This document shows positions 26,287-35,374 of a stretch of DNA of 64,000 nt, piece by piece. The notes under the pieces were generated by a model. It was not told the DNA's origin, did not search any database, and worked only from the letters and a program-made list of their open reading frames with translations. Every line of letters starts with the position of its first letter. Positions within the stretch are counted from its first letter, which is position 1. The DNA comes from Allobosea sp. 47.2.35. Lineage in GTDB: Bacteria; Pseudomonadota; Alphaproteobacteria; Rhizobiales; Beijerinckiaceae. The stretch spans positions 1 through 64,000 of the forward strand of contig NZ_JANLGI010000011.1 of the NCBI RefSeq assembly GCF_024655635.1, read 5' to 3'. The position numbers were made by a program, and so were the translations under genes.

Positions 26287-27855
26287 ATGGTGCGTGGGAT
26301 GACGGGGTTGCGGTTGAGTCTGGCGCTGGCTGCGTCGGTTTTCGTTCTGGGCGCCGCGCAGGCACAGGAGCCGAAGAAGGGCGGGACGGTCCATGTCGTC
26401 GTCCAGCCCGAGCCGCCGATGCTGATGCAGGGCCTCAACCAGAACGGCCCGACCAACATGGTCGCCGGCAACATCTATGAATCGCTGCTGCGCTACAACG
26501 AGAAGCTCGAGCCGCAGCCCTCGCTCGCCAAGAGCTGGGAAATCTCGCCGGACGCCAAGACCTACACCTTCAAGCTCCAGGAAGGCGTGAAATGGCATGA
26601 CGGCAAGCCGTTCACGGCCGACGACGTCGTCTTCACCCTCGACAAGTTCCTGCGCGACGTCCATCCGCGCTGGCGCCCGATCGTCAATGCGCAGGTCGAG
26701 AAGATCGAGAAGGTCGACGATCTCACCGTGAAGATCACGCTGAAGCAGCCCTTCGGCCCGATGATCATGACGCAGGAGGTCGCCTCCGCGCCGATGATCC
26801 CGAAGCATATCTATGACGGCACGGATTACCGCGCGAACCCGGCCAACAACACGCCGATCGGCACCGGCCCCTTCAAGCTCAAGGAGTGGAAGAAGGGCTC
26901 CTATATCCACCTCGTAAAGAACGAGGACTACTGGCTGAAGGGCAAGCCGAATCTCGACGAGATCTACTGGCAGATCATTCCCGATGCAGCCGCCCGCGCC
27001 GTTGCCTATGAGACGGGCAAGGTCGATGTGCTGACCGGTGGCTCGGTCGATGTCTACGACGTCGCGCGCCTCTCCAAGCTGCCCAATACCTGCATGACGA
27101 CCAAGGGCTGGGAGATGTTCGCCCCCCATGCCTGGCTCACGCCCAACGTGCGCAACGGCATCCTCGGCAACAAGCAGTTCCGCCAGGGCCTGATGTACGC
27201 GATCGACCGCGAATTCGGGAAGGACGTGGTCTGGGGCGGCCTCGGCAAGCTGCCGACCGGGCCGATCTCGTCCAAGACCAAGTTCTATTCGGGCGACGTG
27301 CCGAAATACACTTACGATCCCGCCAAGGCGAAGGAGCTGATCAAGGCTTCCGGCTACAAGGGCGAGACGATCAAGCTCCTGAACCTGCCCTATGGCGAGA
27401 CCTGGAGCCGCTGGTCCGAGGCCATCAAGCAGAATTTCGAGGATGTCGGCGTCAAGGTGCAGATCGAGAACACCGACGTGCCCGGCTGGACGCAGAAGGC
27501 GTCGAACTGGGATTTCGACCTGAACTTCAACTTCCTCTACCAGCTCGGCGACCCCGCCATGGGCGTGGCCCGCTCCTACATCTCCTCCAACATCGCCAAG
27601 GGCAATCCCTTCGCCAATGTCGGGGGCTACTCCAATCCGGAGGTCGACAAGCTCTTCGCCGACGCCGCGATCGCGCCGACCGACAAGGAGCGCCAGGACC
27701 TCTACACCAAGGTCCAGAAGCTTTTGGCCGACGAATTGCCGGTACTCTGGCTGCTGGAGATGGATTTCCCGACCATCTACCGCTGCAACGTCAAGAACCT
27801 CGTCACCACCGGCGTCGGCGTGAACGACGGCTTCCGCGACGCCTGGAAGGAGTGA
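26287..27855 (+). CDS. Peptide/nickel-type ABC transporter substrate-binding protein
   Basis: 522 residues. A signal peptide (LRLSLALAASVFVLGAAQAQ, about 8-27) precedes an SBP family 5 fold (GGTVHVVVQPEPPML, YESLLRYNEKLEPQPSLAKSWEISPD, KEGVKWHDGKPFTADDVVFTLD-like block, late PFANVGGYSNPEVDKL). It delivers oligopeptides or related solutes to the permeases downstream. The ATG at 26287 follows AGGGGA at good spacing. First gene of an operon that continues to 33635, although a 129-base repeat separates it from the permeases. Confidence 0.93.
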   Translation: MVRGMTGLRLSLALAASVFVLGAAQAQEPKKGGTVHVVVQPEPPMLMQGLNQNGPTNMVAGNIYESLLRYNEKLEPQPSLAKSWEISPDAKTYTFKLQEGVKWHDGKPFTADDVVFTLDKFLRDVHPRWRPIVNAQVEKIEKVDDLTVKITLKQPFGPMIMTQEVASAPMIPKHIYDGTDYRANPANNTPIGTGPFKLKEWKKGSYIHLVKNEDYWLKGKPNLDEIYWQIIPDAAARAVAYETGKVDVLTGGSVDVYDVARLSKLPNTCMTTKGWEMFAPHAWLTPNVRNGILGNKQFRQGLMYAIDREFGKDVVWGGLGKLPTGPISSKTKFYSGDVPKYTYDPAKAKELIKASGYKGETIKLLNLPYGETWSRWSEAIKQNFEDVGVKVQIENTDVPGWTQKASNWDFDLNFNFLYQLGDPAMGVARSYISSNIAKGNPFANVGGYSNPEVDKLFADAAIAPTDKERQDLYTKVQKLLADELPVLWLLEMDFPTIYRCNVKNLVTTGVGVNDGFRDAWKE

Positions 27856-27862
27856 CCGCGCG

Positions 27863-27991
27863 TGTCATCCCGGACGCCGCGAAGCGGCGATCCGGGGTCT
27901 TATCGGGGTTAGCCTACAAGGCAGCCTCGTCCTGACGACGGTCCCGCGTCTGCGCAGTGGCGCTTCGCGCCGCGGCGCGCGCGGGATGACA
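27863..27991. repeat. Mosaic palindromic repeat inside the ABC operon
   Basis: A 129-base element bounded by TGTCATCCC (27863-27871) and GGGATGACA (27983-27991), a perfect 9-bp terminal inverted repeat. Inside, CCGGA-CGCCGC-GAA-GCGGCG-A-TCCGG forms a strong stem at about 27870-27895. The GTCATCCCGGA opening is typical of intergenic repeats in rhizobial genomes. It lies between the binding-protein gene and the permease genes, where a stable hairpin would favour higher levels of binding-protein mRNA. The element class is my inference. Confidence 0.7.
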
Positions 27992-28010
27992 GGCTTCACG
28001 AAAGTCCTGA

Positions 28011-28988
28011 ATGAACCTCGCGCAATTCCTCGCCGGCCGGCTCGTGAAGGGCGTCATCGTCCTCTTCGCCATCGCCGTGCTGAATTTCCTGCTGATCCGG
28101 GCGGCACCGGGTGACCCCGCGCAGGTGCTGGCCGGCGAGGCGGGCGCCGCCGATGCGCAGCTCCTTGAGCAGTTGCGCGCCCGTTTCGGTCTCGATCAGC
28201 CCTTCCTGACCCAGCTCTGGATCTATCTGAAGGGTTATCTCACCTTCGATCTCGGCTTCAGCTATCGCCAGCAGCAGCCGGTGCTCAGCCTGATCATGGA
28301 GCGCTTGCCGGCGACGCTGCTGCTGACCGGCGCGGCCTTCATCGTCTCGCTCGTCGTCGGCACGGCGATGGGCGCGCTCGCCGCGCGCCGCGCCGGCAAA
28401 TGGTCGGACAGCCTGATCACCACGCTGGCTCTGGCCTTCTACGCGACGCCGCTGTTCTGGATCGCGCTGATGAGCCAGATCGTCTTCGCGCTCAAGCTCG
28501 GGCTCGTCCCCAATGTCGGCTACGAAACCATCGGCGCAAACTATACCGGCCTCGCCCGCGCGCTCGATATCGGCCAGCATCTCATCCTGCCCTCGCTCAC
28601 GCTCGGCCTGTTCTTCACCGCGCTCTATGCCCGGATGATGCGGGCCTCGATGCTGGAGGTGGCGGGCGCCGATTTCGTCAAGACGGCGCGCGCCAAGGGC
28701 GTGTCGCAGCCCCGCGTCTGGCGCCGGCATGTCGCGCGCAACGCCATCCTGCCGGTGGTGACGCTGGCAGGCCTGCAGGCGGGCCAGCTCGTCGGCGGCG
28801 CGGTCCTCACCGAGACCGTCTTCGCCTGGCCCGGCATCGGTCGGCTGATGTTCGATGCGCTGGTCCAGCGCGACTATTCCGTCCTGCTCGGCGTCTTCTT
28901 CGTCTCCTCGGCGATGGTCGTCTGCTTCAACATCGCGACCGATCTGGTCTACCGGATCGTCGATCCGCGCATCGAGGCGCACGCATGA
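28011..28988 (+). CDS. ABC transporter permease, DppB-like
   Basis: 325 residues with six hydrophobic segments and the BPD permease EAA loop (EVAGADFVKTARAKGVSQPRVWRRHVARNAILPVVTL). The N terminus FLAGRLVKGVIVLFAIAVLNFLLIRAAPGDPA is typical of the DppB/OppB type. It forms the channel with the next gene, which it overlaps by four bases. Substrate is probably a peptide or similar compound. Confidence 0.93.
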   Translation: MNLAQFLAGRLVKGVIVLFAIAVLNFLLIRAAPGDPAQVLAGEAGAADAQLLEQLRARFGLDQPFLTQLWIYLKGYLTFDLGFSYRQQQPVLSLIMERLPATLLLTGAAFIVSLVVGTAMGALAARRAGKWSDSLITTLALAFYATPLFWIALMSQIVFALKLGLVPNVGYETIGANYTGLARALDIGQHLILPSLTLGLFFTALYARMMRASMLEVAGADFVKTARAKGVSQPRVWRRHVARNAILPVVTLAGLQAGQLVGGAVLTETVFAWPGIGRLMFDALVQRDYSVLLGVFFVSSAMVVCFNIATDLVYRIVDPRIEAHA

Positions 28989-29821
28989 ACTTCCTCAAGC
29001 GCTTCGCCCGCAATCGCGGCGCCGTCATCGGCATCGTCATCCTGCTCGCCGTCATCGCCTTCGCGGTCCTGGCGCCGACGCTCTATCCGCAATCGCCCTG
29101 GCGCCCGGTGGCGCGGCCTTTCCTCGCGCCCTTCGTCAACGAGCGCTTCCCGCTCGGCACCGACACGCTCGGCCGCAACCTCGCCGCCGGCCTCGTCCAT
29201 GGCGCGCGCGTCTCGCTGATGATCGGCGTGGTGTCGACCCTGGTCGCGCTGGTCATCGGCGTGCCGCTTGGCGCGGTCGCAGGCTATGCCGGCGGCTTCG
29301 TCGACGACGCGCTGATGCGCTTCACCGAGTTTTTCCAGACCATTCCCTCCTTCGCGCTCGCCATCGTGTTGGTCGCGATCCTGCAGCCGCAATTGGGATC
29401 GATCGTGCTCGCGATAGGCGTGGTCAGTTGGCCACCCGTGGCGCGATTGGTGCGAGGGGAGGTGCTCTCGCTGCGAAGTCGCGAATATGTCCAGGCGGCC
29501 GTCACCATCGGCCAGTCGACGCCGCGGATCATCTTCAGTCAGGTCCTGCCCAACACCATCGCGCCGATCATCGTGATGGGCTCGCTGATGATCGGCTCGG
29601 CGATCCTGCTGGAATCCTCGCTCTCCTTCCTCGGCCTTGGCGATCCCAACCTGATGAGCTGGGGCTACATGGTCGGCGCCGGCCGCACGCGCCTGCTCGA
29701 TGCCTGGTGGATCTCGTTCTTCCCGGGCTTCGCGATCTTCCTGACGGTGCTCGCGCTCAACCTCGCCGGCGAGGGGCTGAACGATGCCCTGAACCCGCGT
29801 CTCGCCAGGGGGCGGGAGTGA
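28985..29821 (+). CDS. ABC transporter permease, DppC-like
   Basis: 278 residues. The N-terminal helix (GAVIGIVILLAVIAFAVLAPTLYP), the PLGTDTLGRNLAAGLVHGARVSL motif, and an EAA loop (SREYVQAAVTIGQSTPRIIFSQVLPNTIAPII) define the DppC/OppC type. The ATG overlaps the previous stop (ATGA), and its own stop overlaps the ATPase start by one base, so the genes are tightly coupled. Confidence 0.93.
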   Translation: MNFLKRFARNRGAVIGIVILLAVIAFAVLAPTLYPQSPWRPVARPFLAPFVNERFPLGTDTLGRNLAAGLVHGARVSLMIGVVSTLVALVIGVPLGAVAGYAGGFVDDALMRFTEFFQTIPSFALAIVLVAILQPQLGSIVLAIGVVSWPPVARLVRGEVLSLRSREYVQAAVTIGQSTPRIIFSQVLPNTIAPIIVMGSLMIGSAILLESSLSFLGLGDPNLMSWGYMVGAGRTRLLDAWWISFFPGFAIFLTVLALNLAGEGLNDALNPRLARGRE

Positions 29822-31437
29822 TGGCGCGAATGACCGCTCCCGCGCTCTCCATCGAAGGCCTGACGCTGGCATTGCCCGCGATTGCCGACCGCGCCAACGC
29901 GGTCGAAAAGGTCACGCTCGCCATCCAGCCCGGCGAGACGCTCTGCGTCGTCGGCGAATCCGGCTCGGGGAAGTCGATGATCGCCCATGCCGTGATGGGG
30001 CTCTTGCCCAAGGCGGTGAAGCCGGTCGCCGGCCAGATCAAACTCGCAGGGCGCGATCTCCTCGCCCTCGACGAGCAGGCGATGCAGGACGTGCGCGGCC
30101 GCGAGGTCGGCATGATCTTCCAGGAGCCGATGACCTCGCTGAACCCGGTCATGCGCATCTCCGACCAGATCGTCGAGACCTTCGAGGCGCATGGCCTGCA
30201 CGACAAGGCGACGCGCCGGGCCCGCGCCATCGATCTCCTGACCGAGGTCGGCCTGCCCGATCCGCCGCGCCTCGCCAAGGCCTATCCGCACGAGCTGTCG
30301 GGCGGCCAGCGCCAGCGCGTGATGATCGCGATGGCGCTCGCGCTCGAACCCAAGCTCCTGATTGCCGATGAGCCGACCACCGCGCTCGACGTCACCACGC
30401 AGGCGCAGATCCTCAAGCTGATCGACAACCTGCGCCATCGCCACGGCACGGCCGTGCTCTTCATCACCCATGACATGGGCGTGGTCGCCGAGATCGCCGA
30501 CCGCATCGCCGTGCTGGAGAAGGGCGTTCTGGTCGAGGAGGGCACGGCCGATCAGGTGCTCGGCTCTCCGCAACATCCCTATACGCAGAAGCTGCTCGCT
30601 GCCGTGCCCTCGCTGACGCCGGCCGTGTTGCCGCCGCTGCCGGACACTGCGCCGGTGATCAGCGTCGAAGGGCTCGGCAAGACCTATCGCAAGCGCTCGC
30701 TCTTCGGCGTCGCGCGCGAGGTCAAGGCGGCCGACGACATCTCCTTCGCGCTCGTCCGTGGCGAGACGCTCGGGCTCGTCGGCGAATCCGGCTCGGGCAA
30801 GTCGACGGTCGGCCGCTGCTGCCTGCGCCTGATCGAACCCGACCGCGGCCGCATCGCGCTCGGCGATCTCGTCCTCTCCGAACTGAAGCCCGCCGAACTG
30901 CGCCGCCAGCGCAAGCGCATCCAGATGGTCTTCCAGGACCCCTTCGCCTCGCTCAATCCGCGCCAGACGGTCGGCCGCATCATCTCGGACGGCCCCGTCG
31001 CTCATGGCACGCCGCGCAGGGAGGCGCTGGCGCGGGCGAAGGAATTGCTGGAACTCGTCGGCCTCTCCGCCAATGCCATCGATCGCTATCCGCATGAATT
31101 CTCCGGCGGCCAGCGCCAGCGCGTCGGCATTGCGAGGGCGCTGGCGCTCGAACCGGACGTACTGGTCGCAGACGAAGCGGTCTCGGCGCTCGACGTCTCC
31201 GTGCAGGCCCAGATCCTCAAGCTGATCAAGGACATCCAGAGCCGGCTCGGCCTCGCCATCCTCTTCGTGACGCATGATCTGCGCGTCGCTGCGCAGATCT
31301 GCGACCGGATCGCGGTGATGCAGCGCGGGCGCATCGTCGAGAGCGGGCCGACCGCCGCGATCTTCGCCGACCCGCAGCACGCGTATACGCGGCAGCTGCT
31401 GGCGGCGGTGCCGGGCGGCGGGCGCTTCGGGCACTAA
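29821..31437 (+). CDS. Fused double ABC ATPase, DppD-DppF type
   Basis: 538 residues carrying two complete ABC domains, about 1-260 and 275-538, where many peptide systems use two proteins. Domain 1: Walker A GESGSGKSMI, signature LSGGQRQRVMIAMAL, Walker B LLIADEPTTALD, switch FITHDMG. Domain 2: GESGSGKSTV, FSGGQRQRVGIARAL, VLVADEAVSALD, FVTHDLR. Domain 2 has Ala where Walker B normally has Pro (DEA for DEP), a minor variant. The fused form is like GsiA or YejF. It energises the upstream permeases. Confidence 0.94.
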   Translation: MARMTAPALSIEGLTLALPAIADRANAVEKVTLAIQPGETLCVVGESGSGKSMIAHAVMGLLPKAVKPVAGQIKLAGRDLLALDEQAMQDVRGREVGMIFQEPMTSLNPVMRISDQIVETFEAHGLHDKATRRARAIDLLTEVGLPDPPRLAKAYPHELSGGQRQRVMIAMALALEPKLLIADEPTTALDVTTQAQILKLIDNLRHRHGTAVLFITHDMGVVAEIADRIAVLEKGVLVEEGTADQVLGSPQHPYTQKLLAAVPSLTPAVLPPLPDTAPVISVEGLGKTYRKRSLFGVAREVKAADDISFALVRGETLGLVGESGSGKSTVGRCCLRLIEPDRGRIALGDLVLSELKPAELRRQRKRIQMVFQDPFASLNPRQTVGRIISDGPVAHGTPRREALARAKELLELVGLSANAIDRYPHEFSGGQRQRVGIARALALEPDVLVADEAVSALDVSVQAQILKLIKDIQSRLGLAILFVTHDLRVAAQICDRIAVMQRGRIVESGPTAAIFADPQHAYTRQLLAAVPGGGRFGH

Positions 31438-31464
31438 TAGACGACACCCAGCCGGAGCCTGCCC

Positions 31465-32754
31465 ATGCCTCTCGATCCCACCTTGCGTGACAAGATCCTC
31501 GCCGCCGTCGAGGCGGGCTTCGACGAGCAGGTCGCCTATACGCAGGAGCTGGTCCGCTTCGCCTCGACCCGCGGGCAGGAGCACACGGTCCAGGACTTCA
31601 TCTTCCGGGCGATGAAGCAGCGCGGCTTCACCATGGACCGCTTCGCCATGGACAAGGAGCTGATCGCGGCTCATCCCGGCGGCGCGCCTTTCTCCGACAC
31701 GCATTCCGAAGCCCCGATCGTCGTCGGCATCCATCGCCCGCGCGAGGAGAAGGGCCGCTCGCTGATCCTGCAGGCCCATGTCGATGTCGTCCCGGCCGGC
31801 CCCGTCGACCAGTGGAAGCATTCGCCCTTCGATCCCGTGATCGAGGGCGACTGGATGTATGGCCGCGGCAGCGCCGACATGAAGGCGGGCTCCGCCGCCA
31901 ATCTCTTCTGCCTCGATGCGCTCCGCCGCATCGGCATGCAGCCGGCGGCGACGGTCTATGTCGAATCCGTCGTCGAGGAGGAATCGACCGGCAACGGCGC
32001 GTTGATGACGCATTTGCGCGGCTATCGCGCCGAGGCTGCGCTGATCCCCGAGCCGGAATACGAGATGCTGGCCCGCGCCAATGCCGGCGTGCTCTGGTTC
32101 CAGTTCGAGGTGCGCGGCATTCCCGCCCATGTCCGCGAGATGGGCACCGGCGCCAACGCGATCGACGCCGCCTATCGCGTCGTCGCGGCTTTGCGCAAGC
32201 TCGAGGAGCAATTCAACCTCGAGAAAGCAGGCCGCGAGCATTTCGAGGACGATCCGCACCCGATCAACCTGAATATCGGCAAGATCGAGGGCGGCGACTG
32301 GGCCTCCTCCGTGCCCTGCTGGTGCCGGGTCGATTGCCGCGTCGGGCTCTATCCCGGCGTCACCGCCAAGGAGACGGCGCAGCGCATCGAAGATTGCATC
32401 CGCGAGGCGGCGCGTAGCGATTCCTTCCTGGCGAACAATCCGCCGAAGGTGACCTTCAACGGCTTCTGGGCCGAGGGCTATGTGCTGGAGCCCGGCAGCG
32501 AGGCCGAGGCCGTGCTCGCCCGCGCCCATGAGGCGGCGCTCGGCAAGCCGCTCAAGAGCTTCATGACGGCGGCCTATCTCGATACCCGCGTCCATGCGCT
32601 CTACGACAAGATCCCGGCGCTCTGCTACGGCCCGATGGGCGAGAACATCCACGCCTTCGACGAGCGCGTCAGCCTCGCCTCGGTGAAGCGGATCACCGGC
32701 GCCATGGCGCTCTTCGTCGCCGAATGGTGCGGGCTCGAAAGCATCGAGGGGTGA
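31465..32754 (+). CDS. M20 family metallohydrolase (ArgE/DapE/deacetylase-like)
   Basis: 429 residues of the M20 fold with both metal ligand motifs: LQAHVDVVPAGP (His, Asp), GRGSADMKAG (bridging Asp) and VVEEESTGNGAL (catalytic Glu-Glu). Length and the Q(W)KHSPFDPVIEGDWMYGRGSADMK block resemble acetylornithine-deacetylase-like or acyl-amino-acid hydrolases. Coming 27 bases after an importer ATPase, it probably hydrolyses the imported peptide or N-acylated compound. It is not the biosynthetic DapE, which is at 2099. Confidence 0.88.
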   Translation: MPLDPTLRDKILAAVEAGFDEQVAYTQELVRFASTRGQEHTVQDFIFRAMKQRGFTMDRFAMDKELIAAHPGGAPFSDTHSEAPIVVGIHRPREEKGRSLILQAHVDVVPAGPVDQWKHSPFDPVIEGDWMYGRGSADMKAGSAANLFCLDALRRIGMQPAATVYVESVVEEESTGNGALMTHLRGYRAEAALIPEPEYEMLARANAGVLWFQFEVRGIPAHVREMGTGANAIDAAYRVVAALRKLEEQFNLEKAGREHFEDDPHPINLNIGKIEGGDWASSVPCWCRVDCRVGLYPGVTAKETAQRIEDCIREAARSDSFLANNPPKVTFNGFWAEGYVLEPGSEAEAVLARAHEAALGKPLKSFMTAAYLDTRVHALYDKIPALCYGPMGENIHAFDERVSLASVKRITGAMALFVAEWCGLESIEG

Positions 32755-33635
32755 GCGAGGGCAAGCCGGGTAGGGCGTTGCTGCTCGTCCCCCTGCTCGG
32801 GCTGCTCTGGGGCTTCAACTGGCCGGCGGTGCGGATCTCGCTGACCGAGATCGCGCCCTGGGCCCTGCGCACGGCCGGCATGAGCTTCGCCGGGCTGGTG
32901 CTCGTCGCCATCGCGCTGGCGCGTGGCGTTCCGCTCGCGGTGCCGCGCGGGCAGTGGCCGCGCCTGGTCGTCGCCGGCTTCCTTTCGATCGCCGCCTTCA
33001 ACGTGCTGCTCGCCTTCGCACAGCTCGCCGCGCCGACCTCGCGCGCGGCGATCCTGACCTTCACCATGCCGATCTGGGCGACGTTGCTCGCCCGCTTCGT
33101 GCTGGGCGAGGCTTTCGACGGCCGGCGCCTCGCGGGGCTTGCGCTCGGCATCTCCGGCCTCGTCTGCCTCGGCCTGCCATTGATCCTGGCCGGGCAGCTC
33201 TCCTTCGGCCTGATGCTGGCGCTGCTCGCGGCGGTGAGCTGGGCATTCGGCACGATCGTGACCAAGCGCTGGCCGGTCTCGGCCCCGGCTCTGACCATAG
33301 CCGCCTGGCAATTGCTGATCGGCGGCGTCGTCGCAGGCATCGGCATGCTCGTCTTCGAAGGCCTGCCGGTGCCGAAGCTGCTCTCGCCGCGCGTGGCTGT
33401 GGCGCTGAGCTTCCACATCATCGGCGCGCAGGCGCTCGCCTATTTCCTCTGGTTCACGGTGGTGGCGCGGCTGCCAGCCGGCATCGCCAGCCTCGGCACG
33501 CTGATGGTGCCGGCGGTCGGCGTGCTCGGCTCGGTGCTGTTGCTCGGCGAGCGGCCGACACCGACCGACTGGCTGGGCCTCTGCCTCGTGATCGCCGCTT
33601 CCGGAGCGATCATGATCCCCGCCCGCCGCGCCTGA
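32751..33635 (+). CDS. DMT superfamily (EamA) transporter
   Basis: 294 residues with ten hydrophobic segments in two EamA repeats (LLVPLLGLLWGFNWPAVRIS in the first, LLAAVSWAFGTIVTKRW in the second). Such proteins export amino acids or other metabolites. The GTG start overlaps the M20 stop by four bases (GTGA), so it is coupled to it and may export a product of the hydrolase. A longer start at 32724 would overlap by 31 bases and is less likely. Confidence 0.87.
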   Translation: MSEGKPGRALLLVPLLGLLWGFNWPAVRISLTEIAPWALRTAGMSFAGLVLVAIALARGVPLAVPRGQWPRLVVAGFLSIAAFNVLLAFAQLAAPTSRAAILTFTMPIWATLLARFVLGEAFDGRRLAGLALGISGLVCLGLPLILAGQLSFGLMLALLAAVSWAFGTIVTKRWPVSAPALTIAAWQLLIGGVVAGIGMLVFEGLPVPKLLSPRVAVALSFHIIGAQALAYFLWFTVVARLPAGIASLGTLMVPAVGVLGSVLLLGERPTPTDWLGLCLVIAASGAIMIPARRA

Positions 33636-33641
33636 CGCCGC

Positions 33642-34499
33642 TCAGCTCTGGCCGGGGATGGCGTAGCGCTGGGCCAGCACCGCGCTCATCGCCGCGACGA
33701 GCTCCGCGATAAGGCCGCCCTTCTCCCAGGAATAGATCGAGACGACCATCGCCGGCTCCGCGCCGAAGGCTGCGTAGGGCCTGACCCGGCGGCCGATCGT
33801 GGTGCCGACAGGCAGGAGCGAAAGCCCGAGCCCGGCCTCGACCGCCACGATGACGTTGTAGAGATTGCTGCTCGACAGGGCGATGTACCAGCGATGCCGC
33901 TCGCGCTCGATCCGCTCGAACATCGCGTCGCGATAAAGCCCGCCGGGCGGGAAGGTGACCAGCGGCAGCGGCTCCGGCCAGCTCTCCGGCGCCTCGGTGC
34001 TCTCGAACCAGCCCATCGCCTCCGGATAGCTGGCGCGGTGGTCGGAACTCGCGGATGGCTCCTTGACGATGACGACGTCGAACTCGCCGGCCCGGTAGCG
34101 CCGCGTCAATTCGCGGCTCAGGCCCGCGACCACGTCGAGCCGCACCTCGCGATGCTGCCGGATGAAGCCGGCGAAGACCTGCGCCATGTTGCCGGTGACG
34201 ATATCGTCGGGCACGCCGATGCGGATCGAGGCGGTGCCGGCGGAATCGCCAAGCATGGTCTCCGCCTCCTGCTGCAGCGTCAGGATGCGCCGGGCATAGC
34301 CGAGCAGGCGCTCGCCCGAGGCCGTGGCCTGGACCGGGCGGGCGACACGGTCGATCAATCCGCGCCCGACCGCCTCTTCCAGCCGCGCCAGCTGCTGGCT
34401 GATGGTCGATTGCGTCATGTTGAGCCGCTCGGCCGCCTGGGTGAAGCTGCCGGTATCGGCAATGGCGACGAAGGAGCGGAGCAGGCGGGGATCGAGCAT
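33642..34499 (-). CDS. LysR family transcriptional regulator
   Basis: 285 residues. N-terminal HTH (LLRSFVAIADTGSFTQAAERLNMTQSTISQQLARLEEAVG, about 6-45) and a periplasmic-binding-protein-like effector domain (IRIGVPDDIVTGNMAQVFAGF onwards). The gene is convergent with the DMT transporter and divergent from the ankyrin gene. A 12-base palindrome ATATC-CA-GATAT at 34560-34571 lies 61 bases upstream of its start and could be part of its operator. Effector unknown. Confidence 0.9.
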   Translation of the reverse strand: MLDPRLLRSFVAIADTGSFTQAAERLNMTQSTISQQLARLEEAVGRGLIDRVARPVQATASGERLLGYARRILTLQQEAETMLGDSAGTASIRIGVPDDIVTGNMAQVFAGFIRQHREVRLDVVAGLSRELTRRYRAGEFDVVIVKEPSASSDHRASYPEAMGWFESTEAPESWPEPLPLVTFPPGGLYRDAMFERIERERHRWYIALSSSNLYNVIVAVEAGLGLSLLPVGTTIGRRVRPYAAFGAEPAMVVSIYSWEKGGLIAELVAAMSAVLAQRYAIPGQS

Positions 34500-34689
34500 C
34501 GGGCCGGTACCGCATCTGTGAAGCGGGGATGTCGATCATATTCGCAAAGCCACTGAGCGATATCCAGATATTTAATTTTCAGATGGACGTCGGGGCCGTT
34601 ATCCAGAGATCAAGGCAAGCTTGCCTGGCCTGATCGACGGGGTGCCGCAGCGCCGGCCGATGCCGCCCGCGCCTCCGAAGGAGACGGAA

Positions 34690-35361
34690 TTGACCCGATT
34701 TTCGCCGATCCTTGCCTTCGTTCTTCTCCTGCTGGCCTTCGGCCCGCAGACAGCCTTCGGACAAGCCATGACCGACACCAGATTGCACGCCGCCGCAGCC
34801 AAGGACGATGTCGCTGCGATCAAGCGCCTCCTCGCTGAGGGCGCTACGATCGATGCACGCGACGAGCGTGGCCGCACCGCCTTGCTGGCTGCGACCCATG
34901 AGAACCGCGTCAACGCCGCCCGCGCCCTGATCGAAGCCGGGGCCGACGTCAACGCCAAGGACGCGATGAACGACAGCCCCTATCTCTATGCCGGCGCGCG
35001 CGGCCACCTCGCCATCCTCAAGCTGACGCTCGAACATGGCGCTGATCTGAAGAGCACCAACCGCTATGGCGGCACGGCCCTGATCCCGGCCTGCGAGCGC
35101 GGCCATGTCGAGACGGTCCGCACCCTGATCGCGGCCGGCGTCAAGGTCGACCATATCAACAATCTCGGCTGGACCGGCCTGCTGGAGGCGATCATCCTGA
35201 GCGATGGCGGCGAGAAGCATCAGCAGATCGTCAAGGATTTGCTTGCAGCCGGCGCCGATGTGAACCTCGCCGATCGCGACGGCGTCACCCCGCTCCAGCA
35301 CGCCCGCAGCCGCGGTCAGAGCAAGATGCAGCAGATCCTGCTCGCTGCCGGCGGTCGCTGA
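34690..35361 (+). CDS. Secreted ankyrin-repeat protein
   Basis: About 223 residues from a TTG start. TTG is chosen because AAGGAGA stands five bases before it and the protein then begins with a clean signal peptide (MTRFSPILAFVLLLLAFGPQTAFGQA); ATG starts further up add a proline-rich stretch that would bury it. At least five ankyrin repeats follow (DTRLHAAAAKDDVAAIKRLL, RGRTALLAATHENRVNAARALIEAGADVN, and on to DGVTPLQHARSRGQSKMQQILLAAG). Periplasmic ankyrin proteins are known near catalases and other enzymes, but the partner here is unknown. Confidence 0.85.
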   Translation: MTRFSPILAFVLLLLAFGPQTAFGQAMTDTRLHAAAAKDDVAAIKRLLAEGATIDARDERGRTALLAATHENRVNAARALIEAGADVNAKDAMNDSPYLYAGARGHLAILKLTLEHGADLKSTNRYGGTALIPACERGHVETVRTLIAAGVKVDHINNLGWTGLLEAIILSDGGEKHQQIVKDLLAAGADVNLADRDGVTPLQHARSRGQSKMQQILLAAGGR

Positions 35362-35374
35362 CCGGGAGGCGATC

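Noticed and set aside
29665..32652. A 995-codon open frame on the minus strand across the ABC and M20 genes
   Set aside because: It mirrors real coding sequence in a high-GC genome; the translated text is low-complexity Arg/Gly/Ala/Asp without domains, while the + strand carries complete enzyme families.
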